In this document: positions 33,460 through 43,014 of the stretch, in pieces
Layout: each line of letters starts with the position of its first letter
How positions within the stretch are numbered: position 1 is the first letter of the stretch
From: Pleurodeles waltl
Taxonomy: Eukaryota; Chordata; Amphibia; Caudata; Salamandridae
NCBI RefSeq assembly: GCF_031143425.1
Contig: NC_090444.1
Coordinates: 60,817,533 to 60,881,532 of the forward strand
Reading direction: 5' to 3'
DNA: 64,000 nucleotides
Made by a program: the position numbers and the translations under genes
Notes under the pieces: generated by a model
Databases searched by the model: none
Seen by the model: the letters and a program-made list of their open reading frames with translations, nothing else
What the model was told of the DNA's origin: nothing

Positions 33460-35499
33460 ATGTCTAGCACAGATGTGACTGTGGTGGAACTCGACACCAC
33501 ACCTTACCTCCATCTTAAGATGAGGGAGCTAAGGTCACTCTGTAAAATAAAGAAAATAACAATGGGCCCCAAACCTACCAAAATACAGCTCCAGGAGCTT
33601 TTGGCAGAGTTTGAAAAGGCCAACCCCTCTGAGGGTGGCAACTCAGAGGAAGAGGATAGTGACTTGGAGGACAATTCCCCCCTACCAGTCCTATCTAGGG
33701 AGAACAGGGTCCCTCAAACCCTGACTCCAAAAATAATAGTCAGAGATGCTGGTTCCCTCACAGGAGAGACCAACACCTCTGAAATCACTGAGGATAACTC
33801 CAGTGAAAAGGACATCCAGTTAGCCAGGATGGCCAAAAGATTGGCTTTGGAAAGACAGATCCTAGCCATAGAGAGGGAAAGACAAGAGATGGGCCTAGGA
33901 CCCATCAATGGTGGCAGCAACATAAATAGGGTCAGAGATTCTCCTGACATGTTGAAAATCCCTAAAGGGATTGTAACTAAATATGAAGATGGTGATGACA
34001 TCACCAAATGGTTCACAGCTTTTGAGAGGGCTTGTGTAACCAGAAAAGTGAACAGATCTCACTGGGGTGCTCTCCTTTGGGAAATGTTCACAGGAAAGTG
34101 TAGGGATAGACTCCTCACACTCTCTGGACAAGATGCAGAATCTTATGACCTCATGAAGGGTACCCTGATTGAGGGCTTTGGATTCTCCACTGAGGAGTAC
34201 AGGATTAGGTTCAGGGGGGCTCAAAAATCCTCGAGCCAGACCTGGGTTGACTTTGTTGACTACTCAGTGAAAACACTAGATGGTTGGATTCAAGGCAGTG
34301 GTGTAAGTAATTATGATGGGCTGTACAATTTATTTGTGAAAGAACACCTGTTAAGTAATTGTTTCAATGATAAACTGCATCAGCATCTGGTAGACCTAGG
34401 ACCAATTTCTCCCCAAGAATTGGGAAAGAAGGCGGACCATTGGGTCAAGACAAGGGTGTCCAAGACTTCAACAGGGGGTGACCAAAAGAAAGGGGTCACA
34501 AAGACTCCCCAGCAGAAGGGTGATGAGACAACCAAAACTAAAAATAGTAAAGAGTCTTCTACAGGCCCCCAAAAACCTGCACAGGAGGGTGGGCCCAGAG
34601 CCTCTTCACAAAACAATGGGTACAAGGGTAAAAACTTTGATCCCAAAAAGGCCTGGTGTCATAGCTGTAAACAGCATGGACACCAAACTGGAGACAAGGC
34701 CTGTCCCAAGAAAGGTTCCACTCCAAACTCCCATCCAGGTAACACTGGTATGGCTAGTCTCCAAGTGGGATCAACAGTGTGCCCAGAGCAAATCAGGGTC
34801 CACACTGAAGCTACTCTAGTTTCTGAGGGTGGGGTGGATTTAGCCACACTAGCTGTCTGGCCGCCTAACATGCAAAAATACAGACAGCAACTCTTAATTA
34901 ATGGGACTAGAATAGAGGGCCTGAGGGATACAGGTGCCAGTGTCACCATGGTGACAGAGAAACTGGTTTCCCCTGGCCAATACCTGACTGGAAAAACTTA
35001 CACAGTCACCAACGCTGACAATCAGAGAAAAGTACATCCCATGGCAATGGTTACTTTAGAATGGGGAGGGGTCAATGGCCTGAAACAGGTGGTGGTCTCC
35101 TCAAATATCCCAGTGGACTGTCTGCTTGGAAATGACCTGGAGTCCTCAGCATGGGCTGAGGTAGAGCTAAAAACCCATGCAGCAATGCTGGGTATCCCTG
35201 AACTGGTGTGTGTGAAAACAAGAGCACAATGCAAGGCACAGGGTGAAAAAGTAGAGCTGGAGTCTGGAAAAATGGCCCAGCCTACCAAGAGAACAGGAAA
35301 GTCAGTTGGGAAACCAACTGCAACACAGCAAAAGAAAGGGAACCTCTCTTCTCAGGAAGAAGTTCTGCCCTCTGAGGGAACTGAGCCTTTGGAGCTTGAA
35401 CCTTATCAGGTTGAGCTCTTAGGCCCAGGGGGACCCTCAAGGGAAGAGCTGTGTAAGGGACAAGAAACCTATCCCTCTCTTGAAGGCCTTAGGCAGTAA
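33460..35499 (+). CDS. Gmr1-like gag-protease (SCAN-like capsid, zinc knuckle, DTGAS protease)
   Basis: 679 codons from the ATG at 33460. Residues 1-40 are followed by an acidic stretch (about 50-75) and a helical, charged region (about 115-145). Residues about 175-335 resemble the SCAN/capsid C-terminal fold: ITKWFTAFERAC, a GKCRDRLLTL block, YRIRFR, the TWVDFVDY block and an EHLLSNCFNDKL block. A Lys/Ser-rich linker follows, then one CCHC knuckle starting at residue 400 (C-x2-C-x4-H-x6-C). The aspartic protease has DTGAS at residue 490 and LLGNDL further on. The product would form the particle and cleave the polyprotein. It ends at a TAA in the same frame as the downstream pol, either a nonsense mutation or a readthrough stop. 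Confidence 0.88.
   Translation: MSSTDVTVVELDTTPYLHLKMRELRSLCKIKKITMGPKPTKIQLQELLAEFEKANPSEGGNSEEEDSDLEDNSPLPVLSRENRVPQTLTPKIIVRDAGSLTGETNTSEITEDNSSEKDIQLARMAKRLALERQILAIERERQEMGLGPINGGSNINRVRDSPDMLKIPKGIVTKYEDGDDITKWFTAFERACVTRKVNRSHWGALLWEMFTGKCRDRLLTLSGQDAESYDLMKGTLIEGFGFSTEEYRIRFRGAQKSSSQTWVDFVDYSVKTLDGWIQGSGVSNYDGLYNLFVKEHLLSNCFNDKLHQHLVDLGPISPQELGKKADHWVKTRVSKTSTGGDQKKGVTKTPQQKGDETTKTKNSKESSTGPQKPAQEGGPRASSQNNGYKGKNFDPKKAWCHSCKQHGHQTGDKACPKKGSTPNSHPGNTGMASLQVGSTVCPEQIRVHTEATLVSEGGVDLATLAVWPPNMQKYRQQLLINGTRIEGLRDTGASVTMVTEKLVSPGQYLTGKTYTVTNADNQRKVHPMAMVTLEWGGVNGLKQVVVSSNIPVDCLLGNDLESSAWAEVELKTHAAMLGIPELVCVKTRAQCKAQGEKVELESGKMAQPTKRTGKSVGKPTATQQKKGNLSSQEEVLPSEGTEPLELEPYQVELLGPGGPSREELCKGQETYPSLEGLRQ
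35497..35499 (+). other. In-frame TAA between protease and integrase
   Basis: Upstream and downstream frames are the same (33460 to 38238 is 1593 codons). This is the only stop. The downstream context GCT does not match a well-known readthrough signal, so a single nonsense mutation is the simpler reading. Confidence 0.85.
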
Positions 35500-38238
35500 G
35501 CTGCTGAAGAGTCCAAAGGCAAGAAAAATGGAACACATAGGGTCTATTGGGAAGATGGGCTCCTGTACACTGAGGCCAGAGACCCCAAACCTGGTGCCAC
35601 TAGGAGAGTGGTAGTGCCTCAGCTGTTCAGAGAGTTCATCCTAACCTTGGCCCATGACATTCCCCTTGCTGGACATTTGGGACAAACCAAGACGTGGGAG
35701 AGGTTAGTCAACCACTTCTACTGGCCCAATATGTCCAACATGGTTAAGGAGTTTTGCCTCTCCTGCCCCACCTGTCAAGCCAGTGGTAAGACAGGTGGGC
35801 ATCCAAAGGCCCCCCTCATTCCACTTCCAGTGGTGGGGGTGCCCTTTGAAAGAGTGGGTGTGGACATAGTTGGTCCACTGGAACCTCCCACAGCCTCAGG
35901 AAATATGTATATCCTGGTAGTAGTGGATCATGCTACCAGGTATCCTGAAGCTATTCCCCTTAGGTCGACTACTGCCCCTGCAGTAGCCAAGGCCCTCATT
36001 GGTATCTTTACCAGAGTGTGTTTCCCTAAGGAGGTGGTGTCTGACAGAGGTACCAACTTCATGTCAGCATACCTAAAGCACATGTGGAATGAGTGTGGAG
36101 TGACTTATAAATTCACTACACCATACCATCCACAAACTAATGGCTTGGTTGAGAGATTCAACAAGACATTAAAGGGCATGATCATGGGGCTCCCAGAAAA
36201 ACTCAAAAGGAGATGGGATGTCCTCCTGCCATGTCTGCTTTTCGCTTACAGGGAGGTACCACAGAAGGGAGTAGGGTTCTCACCCTTTGAACTTCTGTTT
36301 GGTCATCCTGTAAGGGGACCACTTGCCCTTGTTAAAGAAGGCTGGGAGAGACCTCTCCATGAGCCTAAACAGGACATAGTGGACTATGTACTTGGCCTTC
36401 GCTCTAGAATGGCAGAGTACATGGAAAAGGCAACCAAAAACCTTGAGGCCAGCCAACAGCTCCAGAAGTTTTGGTATGACCAAAAGGCTGCACTGGTTGA
36501 GTTCCAACCAGGGCAGAAAGTCTGGGTTCTGGAGCCTGTGGCTCCCAGGGCACTCCAGGACAAATGGAGTGGCCCTTACCCAGTACTAGAGAGGAAGAGT
36601 CAGGTCACCTACTTGGTGGACCTGGGCACAAGCAGGAGCCCCAAAAGGGTGATCCATGTAAACCGCCTTAAGCTCTTCCACGACAGGGCTGATGTCAATC
36701 TGTTGATGGTAACAGATGAGGATCAGGAGGCAGAGAGTGAACCTCTCCCTGATCTTCTGTCATCAGACCCAAAAGATGGTACAGTAGATGGAGTGATCTA
36801 CTCAGACACCCTCTCTGGCCAACAGCAAGCTGATTGTAGGAGAGTCCTACAACAGTTTCCTGAACTCTTCTCCTTAACCCCTGGTCAGACACACCTGTGT
36901 ACCCATGATGTGGACACAGGAGACAGCATGCCTGTCAAGAACAAAATCTTTAGACAATCTGACCATGTTAAAGAAAGCATCAAGGTGGAAGTCCACAAGA
37001 TGCTGGAATTGGGAGTAATTGAGCGCTCTGACAGCCCCTGGGCTAGCCCAGTGGTCTTAGTCCCCAAACCTCACACCAAAGATGGAAAGAAAGAGATGAG
37101 GTTTTGTGTGGACTACAGAGGGCTCAATTCTGTCACCAAGACAGATGCCCATCCAATTCCAAGAGCTGATGAGCTCATTGATAAATTAGGTGCTGCCAAA
37201 TTTCTAAGTACCTTTGACTTGACAGCAGGGTACTGGCAAATAAAAATGGCACCTGGAGCAAAAGAAAAGACAGCATTCTCCACACCTGATGGGCATTATC
37301 AGTTTACTGTTATGCCCTTTGGTTTAAAGAATGCCCCTGCCACCTTCCAAAGGTTGGTGAATCAAGTCCTTGCTGGCTTGGAGTCCTTTAGCACAGCTTA
37401 TCTTGATGATATTGCTGTCTTTAGCTCCACCTGGCAGGATCACCTGGTCCACCTGAGGAAGGTTTTGAAGGCTCTGCAATCTGCAGGCCTCTCTATCAAG
37501 GCATCCAAATGCCAGATAGGGCAGGGAACTGTGGTTTACTTGGGACACCTTGTAGGTGGAGGCCAAGTTCAGCCACTCCAACCCAAGATCCAGACTATTC
37601 TGGACTGGGTAGCTCCAAAAACCCAGACTCAAGTCAGGGCATTCCTTGGCTTGACTGGGTACTACAGGAGGTTTGTGAAGGGATATGGATCCATTGTGAC
37701 AGCCCTCACTGAGCTCACCTCCAAGAAAATGCCCAAGAAAGTGAACTGGACTGTGGACTGCCAACAGGCCTTTGACACCCTGAAACAGGCAATGTGCTCA
37801 GCACCAGTTCTCAAAGCTCCAGATTATTCTAAGCAGTTCATTGTGCAGACTGATGCCTCTGAACATGGGATAGGGGCAGTTTTGTCCCAAACAAATGATG
37901 ATGGCCTTGACCAGCCTGTTGCTTTCATTAGCAGGAGGTTACTCCCCAGGGAGCAGCGTTGGAGTGCCATTGAGAGGGAGGCCTTTGCTGTGGTTTGGTC
38001 CCTGAAGAAGCTGAGACCATACCTCTTTGGGACTCACTTCCTAGTTCAAACTGACCACAGACCTCTCAAATGGCTGATGCAAATGAAAGGTGAAAATCCT
38101 AAACTGTTGAGGTGGTCCATCTCCCTACAGGGAATGGACTTTATAGTGGAACACAGACCTGGGACTGCCCATGCCAATGCAGATGGCCTTTCCAGGTTCT
38201 TCCACTTAGAAAATGAAGACTCTCTTGGGAAAGGTTAG
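35500..38238 (+). CDS. Gmr1-like pol: integrase, then reverse transcriptase and RNase H
   Basis: The frame is open directly after the TAA at 35497-35499; the first convenient landmark is VVPQLFREF near 35611. Integrase comes first: HHCC zinc domain (H-x3-H... CPTC), then DDE residues Asp 35863-35865, Asp 36043-36045 and Glu 36151-36153, with 35 residues between the last two. A GPY/F-type module (WSGPYPVLERK) follows. RT comes after, with FCVDYRGLN, STFDLTAGYWQI, MPFGLKNAPATFQ and active site YLDD at 37399-37410. RNase H has VQTDASEHG, the EREAFAVVW block and QTDHRPLKWL, ending NADGLSRF. All catalytic residues I can check are present. No chromodomain is seen. Ty3/gypsy pol normally has integrase last; integrase first is the Gmr1 signature. 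Confidence 0.92.
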   Translation, partial: AAEESKGKKNGTHRVYWEDGLLYTEARDPKPGATRRVVVPQLFREFILTLAHDIPLAGHLGQTKTWERLVNHFYWPNMSNMVKEFCLSCPTCQASGKTGGHPKAPLIPLPVVGVPFERVGVDIVGPLEPPTASGNMYILVVVDHATRYPEAIPLRSTTAPAVAKALIGIFTRVCFPKEVVSDRGTNFMSAYLKHMWNECGVTYKFTTPYHPQTNGLVERFNKTLKGMIMGLPEKLKRRWDVLLPCLLFAYREVPQKGVGFSPFELLFGHPVRGPLALVKEGWERPLHEPKQDIVDYVLGLRSRMAEYMEKATKNLEASQQLQKFWYDQKAALVEFQPGQKVWVLEPVAPRALQDKWSGPYPVLERKSQVTYLVDLGTSRSPKRVIHVNRLKLFHDRADVNLLMVTDEDQEAESEPLPDLLSSDPKDGTVDGVIYSDTLSGQQQADCRRVLQQFPELFSLTPGQTHLCTHDVDTGDSMPVKNKIFRQSDHVKESIKVEVHKMLELGVIERSDSPWASPVVLVPKPHTKDGKKEMRFCVDYRGLNSVTKTDAHPIPRADELIDKLGAAKFLSTFDLTAGYWQIKMAPGAKEKTAFSTPDGHYQFTVMPFGLKNAPATFQRLVNQVLAGLESFSTAYLDDIAVFSSTWQDHLVHLRKVLKALQSAGLSIKASKCQIGQGTVVYLGHLVGGGQVQPLQPKIQTILDWVAPKTQTQVRAFLGLTGYYRRFVKGYGSIVTALTELTSKKMPKKVNWTVDCQQAFDTLKQAMCSAPVLKAPDYSKQFIVQTDASEHGIGAVLSQTNDDGLDQPVAFISRRLLPREQRWSAIEREAFAVVWSLKKLRPYLFGTHFLVQTDHRPLKWLMQMKGENPKLLRWSISLQGMDFIVEHRPGTAHANADGLSRFFHLENEDSLGKG

Positions 38239-38268
38239 TCTCATCCTCTTTCGTTTGGGGGGGGGTTG

Positions 38269-40949
38269 TGTAAGGAAATGCCTCCTTGGCATGGTTGCCC
38301 CCTGACTTTTTGCCTTTGCTGATGCTATGTTTACAATTGAAAGTGTGCTGAGGCCTGCTAACCAGGCCCCAGCACCAGTGTTCTTTCCCTAACCTGTACT
38401 TTTGTATCCACAATTGGCAGACCCTGGCATCCAGATAAATCCCTTGTAACTGGTACTTCTAGTACCAAGGGCCCTGATGCCAAGGAAGGTCTCTAAGGGC
38501 TGCAGCATGTCTTATGCCACCCTGGAGACCTCTCACTCAGCACAGACACACTGCTTACCAGCTTGTGTGTGCTAGTGAGGACAAAACGAGTAAGTCGACA
38601 TGGCACTCCCCTCAGGGTGCCATGCCAGCCTCTCACTGCCTATGCAGTATAGGTAAGACACCCCTCTAGCAGGCCTTACAGCCCTAAGGCAGGGTGCACT
38701 ATACCATAGGTGAGGGTACCAGTGCATGAGCATGGTACCCCTACAGTGTCTAAACAAAACCTTAGACATTGTAAGTGCAGGGTAGCCATAAGAGTATATG
38801 GTCTGGGAGTCTGTCAAACACGAACTCCACAGCACCATAATGGCTACACTGAAAACTGGGAAGTTTGGTATCAAACTTCTCAGCACAATAAATGCACACT
38901 GATGCCAGTGTACATTTTATTGTAAAATACACCCCAGAGGGCACCTTAGAGGTGCCCCCTGAAACTTAACCGACTATCTGTGTAGGCTGACTAGTTTTAG
39001 CAGCCTGCCACAAACCGAGACATGTTGCTGGCCCCATGGGGAGAGTGCCTTTGTCACTCTGAGGCCAGTAACAAAGCCTGCACTGGGTGGAGATGCTAAC
39101 ACCTCTCCCAGGCAGGAATTGTCACGCCTGGCGGTGAGCCTCAAAGGCTCACCTCCTTTGTGCCAACCCAGCAGGACACTCCAGCTAGTGGAGTTGCCCG
39201 CCCCCTCCGGCCAGGCCCCACTTTTGGCGGCAAGGCCGGAGAAAATAATGAGAATAACAAGGAGGAGTCTCTGGCCAGTCAGGACAGCCCCTAAGGTGTC
39301 CTGAGCTGAGGTGACTCTAACTTTTAGAAATCCTCCATCTTGCAGATGGAGGATTCCCCCAATAGGGTTAGGATTGTGACCCCCTCCCCTTGGGAGGAGG
39401 CACAAAGAGGGTGTACCCACCCTCAGGGCTAGTAGCCATTGGCTACTAACCCCCCAGACCTAAACACGCCCTTAAATTTAGTATTTAAGGGCTACCCTGA
39501 ACCCTAGAAAATTAGATTCCTGCAACAAGAAGAAGGACTGCCCAGCTGAAAACCCCTGCAGCGGAAGACCAGAAGACGACAACTGCCTTGGCTCCAGAAA
39601 CTCACCGGCCTGTCTCCTGCCTTCCAAAGATCCCGCTCCAGCGACGCCTTCCGAAGGGACCAGCGACCTCGACATCCTCTGAGGACTGCCCCTGCTTCGA
39701 AAAGACAAGAAACTCCCGAGGACAGCGGACCTGCTCCAAGAAAAGCTGCAACTTTGTTTCCAGCAGCTTTAAAGAACCCTGCAAGCTCCCCGCAAGAAGC
39801 GTGAGACTTGCAACACTGCACCCGGCGACCCCGACTCGGCTGGTGGCGATCCAACACCTCAGGAGGGACCCCAGGACTACTCTGATACTGTGAGTACCAA
39901 CACCTGTCCCCCCTGAGCCCCCACAGCGCCGCCTGCAGAGGGAATCCCGAGGCTTCCCCTGACCGCGACTCTTTGAACCTAAAGTCCCGACGCCTGGGAG
40001 AGACCCTGCACCCGCAGCCCCCAGGACCTGAAGGACCGGACTTTCACTGGAGAAGTGACCCCCAGGAGTCCCTCTCCCTTGCCCAAGTGGAGGTTTCCCC
40101 GAGGAATCCCCCCCTTGCCTGCCTGCAGCGCTGAAGAGATCCCGAGATCTCTCATAGACTAACATTGCGAACCCGACGCTTGTTTCTACACTGCACCCGG
40201 CCGCCCCCGCGCCGCTGAGGGTGAAATTTCTGTGTGGACTTGTGTCCCCCCCGGTGCCCTACAAAACCCCCCTGGTCTGCCCTCCGAAGACGCGGGTACT
40301 TACCTGCAAGCAGACCGGAACCGGGGCACCCCCTTCTCTCCATTCTAGCCTATGTGTTTTGGGCACCACTTTGAACTCTGCACCTGACCAGCCCTGAGCT
40401 GCTGGTGTGGTGACTTTGGGGTTGCTCTGAACCCCCAACGGTGGGCTACCTTGGACCAAGAACTGAACCCTGTAAGTGTCTTACTTACCTGGTAAACCTA
40501 ACAAATACTTACCTCCCCTAGGAACTGTGAAAATTGCACTGTGTCCACTTTTAAAACAGCTATTTGTGAATAACTCGAAAAGTATACATGCAATTTTGAT
40601 GATTTGAAGTTCCTAAAGTACTTACCTGCAATACCTTTCGAATGAACTATTACATGTAGAATTTGAACCTGTGGTTCTTAAAATAAACTAAGAAAAGATA
40701 TTTTTCTATATAAAAACCTATTGGCTGGATTTGTCTCTGAGTGTGTGTACCTCATTTATTGTCTATGTGTATGTACAACAAATGCTTAACACTACTCCTT
40801 GGATAAGCCTACTGCTCGACCACACTACCACAAAATAGAGCATTAGTATTATCTCTTTTTACCACTATTTTACCTCTAAGGGGAACCCTTGGACTCTGTG
40901 CATGCTATTCCTTACTTTGAAATAGCACATACAGAGCCAACTTCCTACA
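38269..40949 (+). repeat. 3' LTR of the Gmr1-like element (2681 bp)
   Basis: Same length as the 5' LTR and apparently identical apart from position 38492. TATA box at 40707-40716 and GTGAGTA at 39890-39896. Confidence 0.95.
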
Positions 40950-40954
40950 GGGAG

Positions 40955-41474
40955 TGCAAAAACCCCAGCAGGCTAGGTAGATTTCAAATATATATATATT
41001 GAGTGTGGAGGGAGCAGCCTGCAGCACTCTAGGCAGAACCTATGCTTATTATTACAACCCTGAGCCAATTCAGAGGTCACAGGGCATAAGGGAGCAAAAT
41101 GTGGTCGGATTGAAGGGAAAAAATACTTGAAATGCCGGTGGAAGCACTTGCGCTGACTCGCTCAGAGAGCCAACACTGTTCTTATCCAAAAACGGAAAAA
41201 ACGGGCGGCAGACGAACAAGCGAGCACGTGCGCGCGCTTGTGGTCGTGCACGCGTGCACAAATAGGGCTTCAGCCCTCGGGAAATGTAAATATATACGGG
41301 CGAAGCCTCGTAAATAGCTCCCGCTCCCACTCCACAAGATAATAAGGAGAAAAATCTGCAGCGCTCGCTAGCGCTGCCAGAATATAAGCTTCTAACACAC
41401 AATACGTCAATACATTAGAGTAAACATGCAGAGGCACTTAACTGGTTGTGGAAGCAGCAAAGAAAGAGGAAGTT
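40955..41474 (-). other. DIRS leader, separated from its coding part
   Basis: Between the right end of the Gmr1-like insertion and the right DIRS terminal repeat. An (AT)n tract lies near 40988-41000. No coding domain. It continues the sequence interrupted at 30509. Confidence 0.6.
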
Positions 41475-41640
41475 CATTTGCCTCGGAGGTTTATATACAC
41501 TGTACTCTCTATGGTTGTGATGTTATTCCCTTGAATGCTGGGATATATTTTTGTTAATAACATCTTCTCCTATTGGCTGCTGTTAAAATAAAGCATAGAA
41601 AGAGAAGCATAATCTGAGCCTCCGGTCCTGACATAGAATT
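41475..41640 (-). repeat. DIRS terminal inverted repeat, right, with promoter
   Basis: Inverted copy of the left repeat. On the minus strand the CCAAT box (complement at 41571-41580) and TATA box (complement at 41491-41500) point into the gag-RT frames, so this end is the likely sense promoter. Confidence 0.8.
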
Positions 41641-41642
41641 CA

Positions 41643-41728
41643 AGGTTCGAGTCTCTGCGTTGGCTCAACAGCTTGTGACCCTCGGCAAATCAAAATCTCC
41701 TTGTGCCTCAAAAAGTCGCCTCGTACCC
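41643..41728 (+). repeat. tRNA-derived CORE-like SINE fragment
   Basis: A B-box-like GGTTCGAGTC near 41645 is followed by TTGTGACCCTCGGCAAATCA and CTCCTTGTGCCTCA. This order matches the tRNA-related head and core of MIR/CORE-type SINEs. The A box and the tail are not visible. Confidence 0.5.
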
Positions 41729-41974
41729 TCTGGACAAAGTGCATTAACCAGAACGCCCCCAAAAGTCCTGCATGAGTGACTAAGGAAGTGCAGCTCACCA
41801 AAGAAAGTATGCCCCTGACAAGGGCACATATCACCCTCCCCACAACCCCCAGCACCCCGTGTTTACAAACAAGAGAGCACGTGTCCATAGTGAAGTCACA
41901 GACCAGTCGCACTCACTCAGAGGAGACAGACTGGCAGATGCCTGCACCCGCAGGGTGCTCGAAAGGCTGGCACA

Positions 41975-42265
41975 ATAAACAGCGAAAATAGAGAAAAAGT
42001 AGTCCAAAAACCGAACAGAAAACAGCGAGCCTCTCATGTTCAGTACTTGGTCGCTGCGCTCGAGGAGGGCTAACCACCGGAAACGCATGACGGATGCATG
42101 CCTTCCGCTAATGAAAGCAAGCAGATTTTAACAGGCAAGCCCACGAACGAATGAAAGACACTGACGTGACGTGGACGGGGCTCCAAGCCCTTTTCTAACT
42201 TCTAAAGCGTCTCGCAAGCGATACGCATGTGCAAGCGCACATGCGACACAGGCTCGACCCTAATA
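41975..42265 (+). repeat. Dispersed repeat, copy 2
   Basis: Same orientation as 26030-26315 and visibly similar throughout. A small palindrome GCATGTGC-AAGC-GCACATGC lies near 42226-42245 and is not kept in the first copy. Confidence 0.75.
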
Positions 42266-43010
42266 AGCAAATGATTGCAGCTGCGTCCAGGACAAGCTCC
42301 TTTTTAGGTCGGAGCCTACCAGGCAGCACAGCTGTCTGGTTTGCTAAAGACATCTTGGAGACTTTTAAAAAGCCGACCTAGGGCTGTATTCCACTTGTTG
42401 ATTACCATTGCCTTTGCGATTTGTAACTCAGTCTTTCTGGCTTTAAATTTGCTGACTTTATTTGCTTTAGGCTCTCCAGGTTCAGTTTGCCACTCTCACT
42501 GCCTAAACTGTGTTTTGTGTATCCTTCCACAACTCGCTTTCTGTTAACAGGCCTTTAAATCTTGTTCTTATCTCGTCACATTTGCTGTGCATTCAAAAAC
42601 TGAGGTTATATGTCAGTCAGTGTCTTACAGGGCACTTGTTTACTTTTCTTTCTCTGACTTCAAAGTGAAAGGATTTATGTAACATTCTTGCTGGATACTG
42701 GGGGTAGGAAAAACAAGTTTTTTTTTAGCACACGACAATGGGTAAATTAACTGTGTAAGTGCTTCAGAATTATGAACGCACAAATGAAACACATTTTTTT
42801 TATTTCTGAAGTGTGTTGGAAACAAATACTTTAATATGATCAAAACAAACCACTGCACCAGGTGATGCACTGTCCACACAGTTTTGCCTGTGAACTGTAT
42901 AGTTTTATTAGTAAAACTGCATGTCTGTGCAAATGTAATGGTAATTTCAATAAAAAATGGGTTGCATGTAATGGCAGTGCGCAACCACACCATGAATACT
43001 CTAGTTTTCG
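42266..43010. other. No gene seen
   Basis: Mixed sequence; open frames show no recognised domain. Confidence 0.4.
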
Positions 43011-43014
43011 CCAT

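Larger units (their letters stand above)
30515..40949 (+). mobile_element. Nearly intact Gmr1-like Ty3/gypsy retrotransposon
   Basis: 10,435 bp with TG...CA ends, two 2681-bp LTRs (30515-33195 and 38269-40949) and a perfect 5-bp target duplication GGGAG (30510-30514, 40950-40954). Internal order is SCAN-like gag, zinc knuckle, protease, integrase, RT, RNase H. Integrase before RT is the unusual order of the Gmr1 lineage. The only LTR difference I noticed is C at 30738 versus T at 38492, so the insertion is very recent. One in-frame TAA at 35497-35499 separates gag-protease from integrase-RT-RNase H; the frame is otherwise open from 33460 to 38238. A G-run (38257-38265) just before the 3' LTR may be the polypurine tract. 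No envelope gene is seen. Confidence 0.93.
28255..41640 (-). mobile_element. Defective DIRS element, split by a Gmr1-like insertion
   Basis: Inverted terminal repeats at about 28255-28437 and 41475-41640 enclose DIRS coding sequence on the minus strand. The 5' leader (40955-41475) and the gag/RT part (28438-30509) were one piece before the 10.4 kb insertion at 30515-40949; the GGGAG duplication marks the junction. RT is cut off right at the left terminal repeat, so the RNase H and tyrosine recombinase regions are absent. This copy therefore cannot move itself. DIRS elements normally leave no target duplication, and none is visible. Confidence 0.75.

Noticed and set aside
41643..41728. tRNA gene at the GGTTCGAGTC motif
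   Set aside because: Only a B-box-like sequence is present; no cloverleaf can be drawn around it. The downstream core-like sequence fits a SINE.
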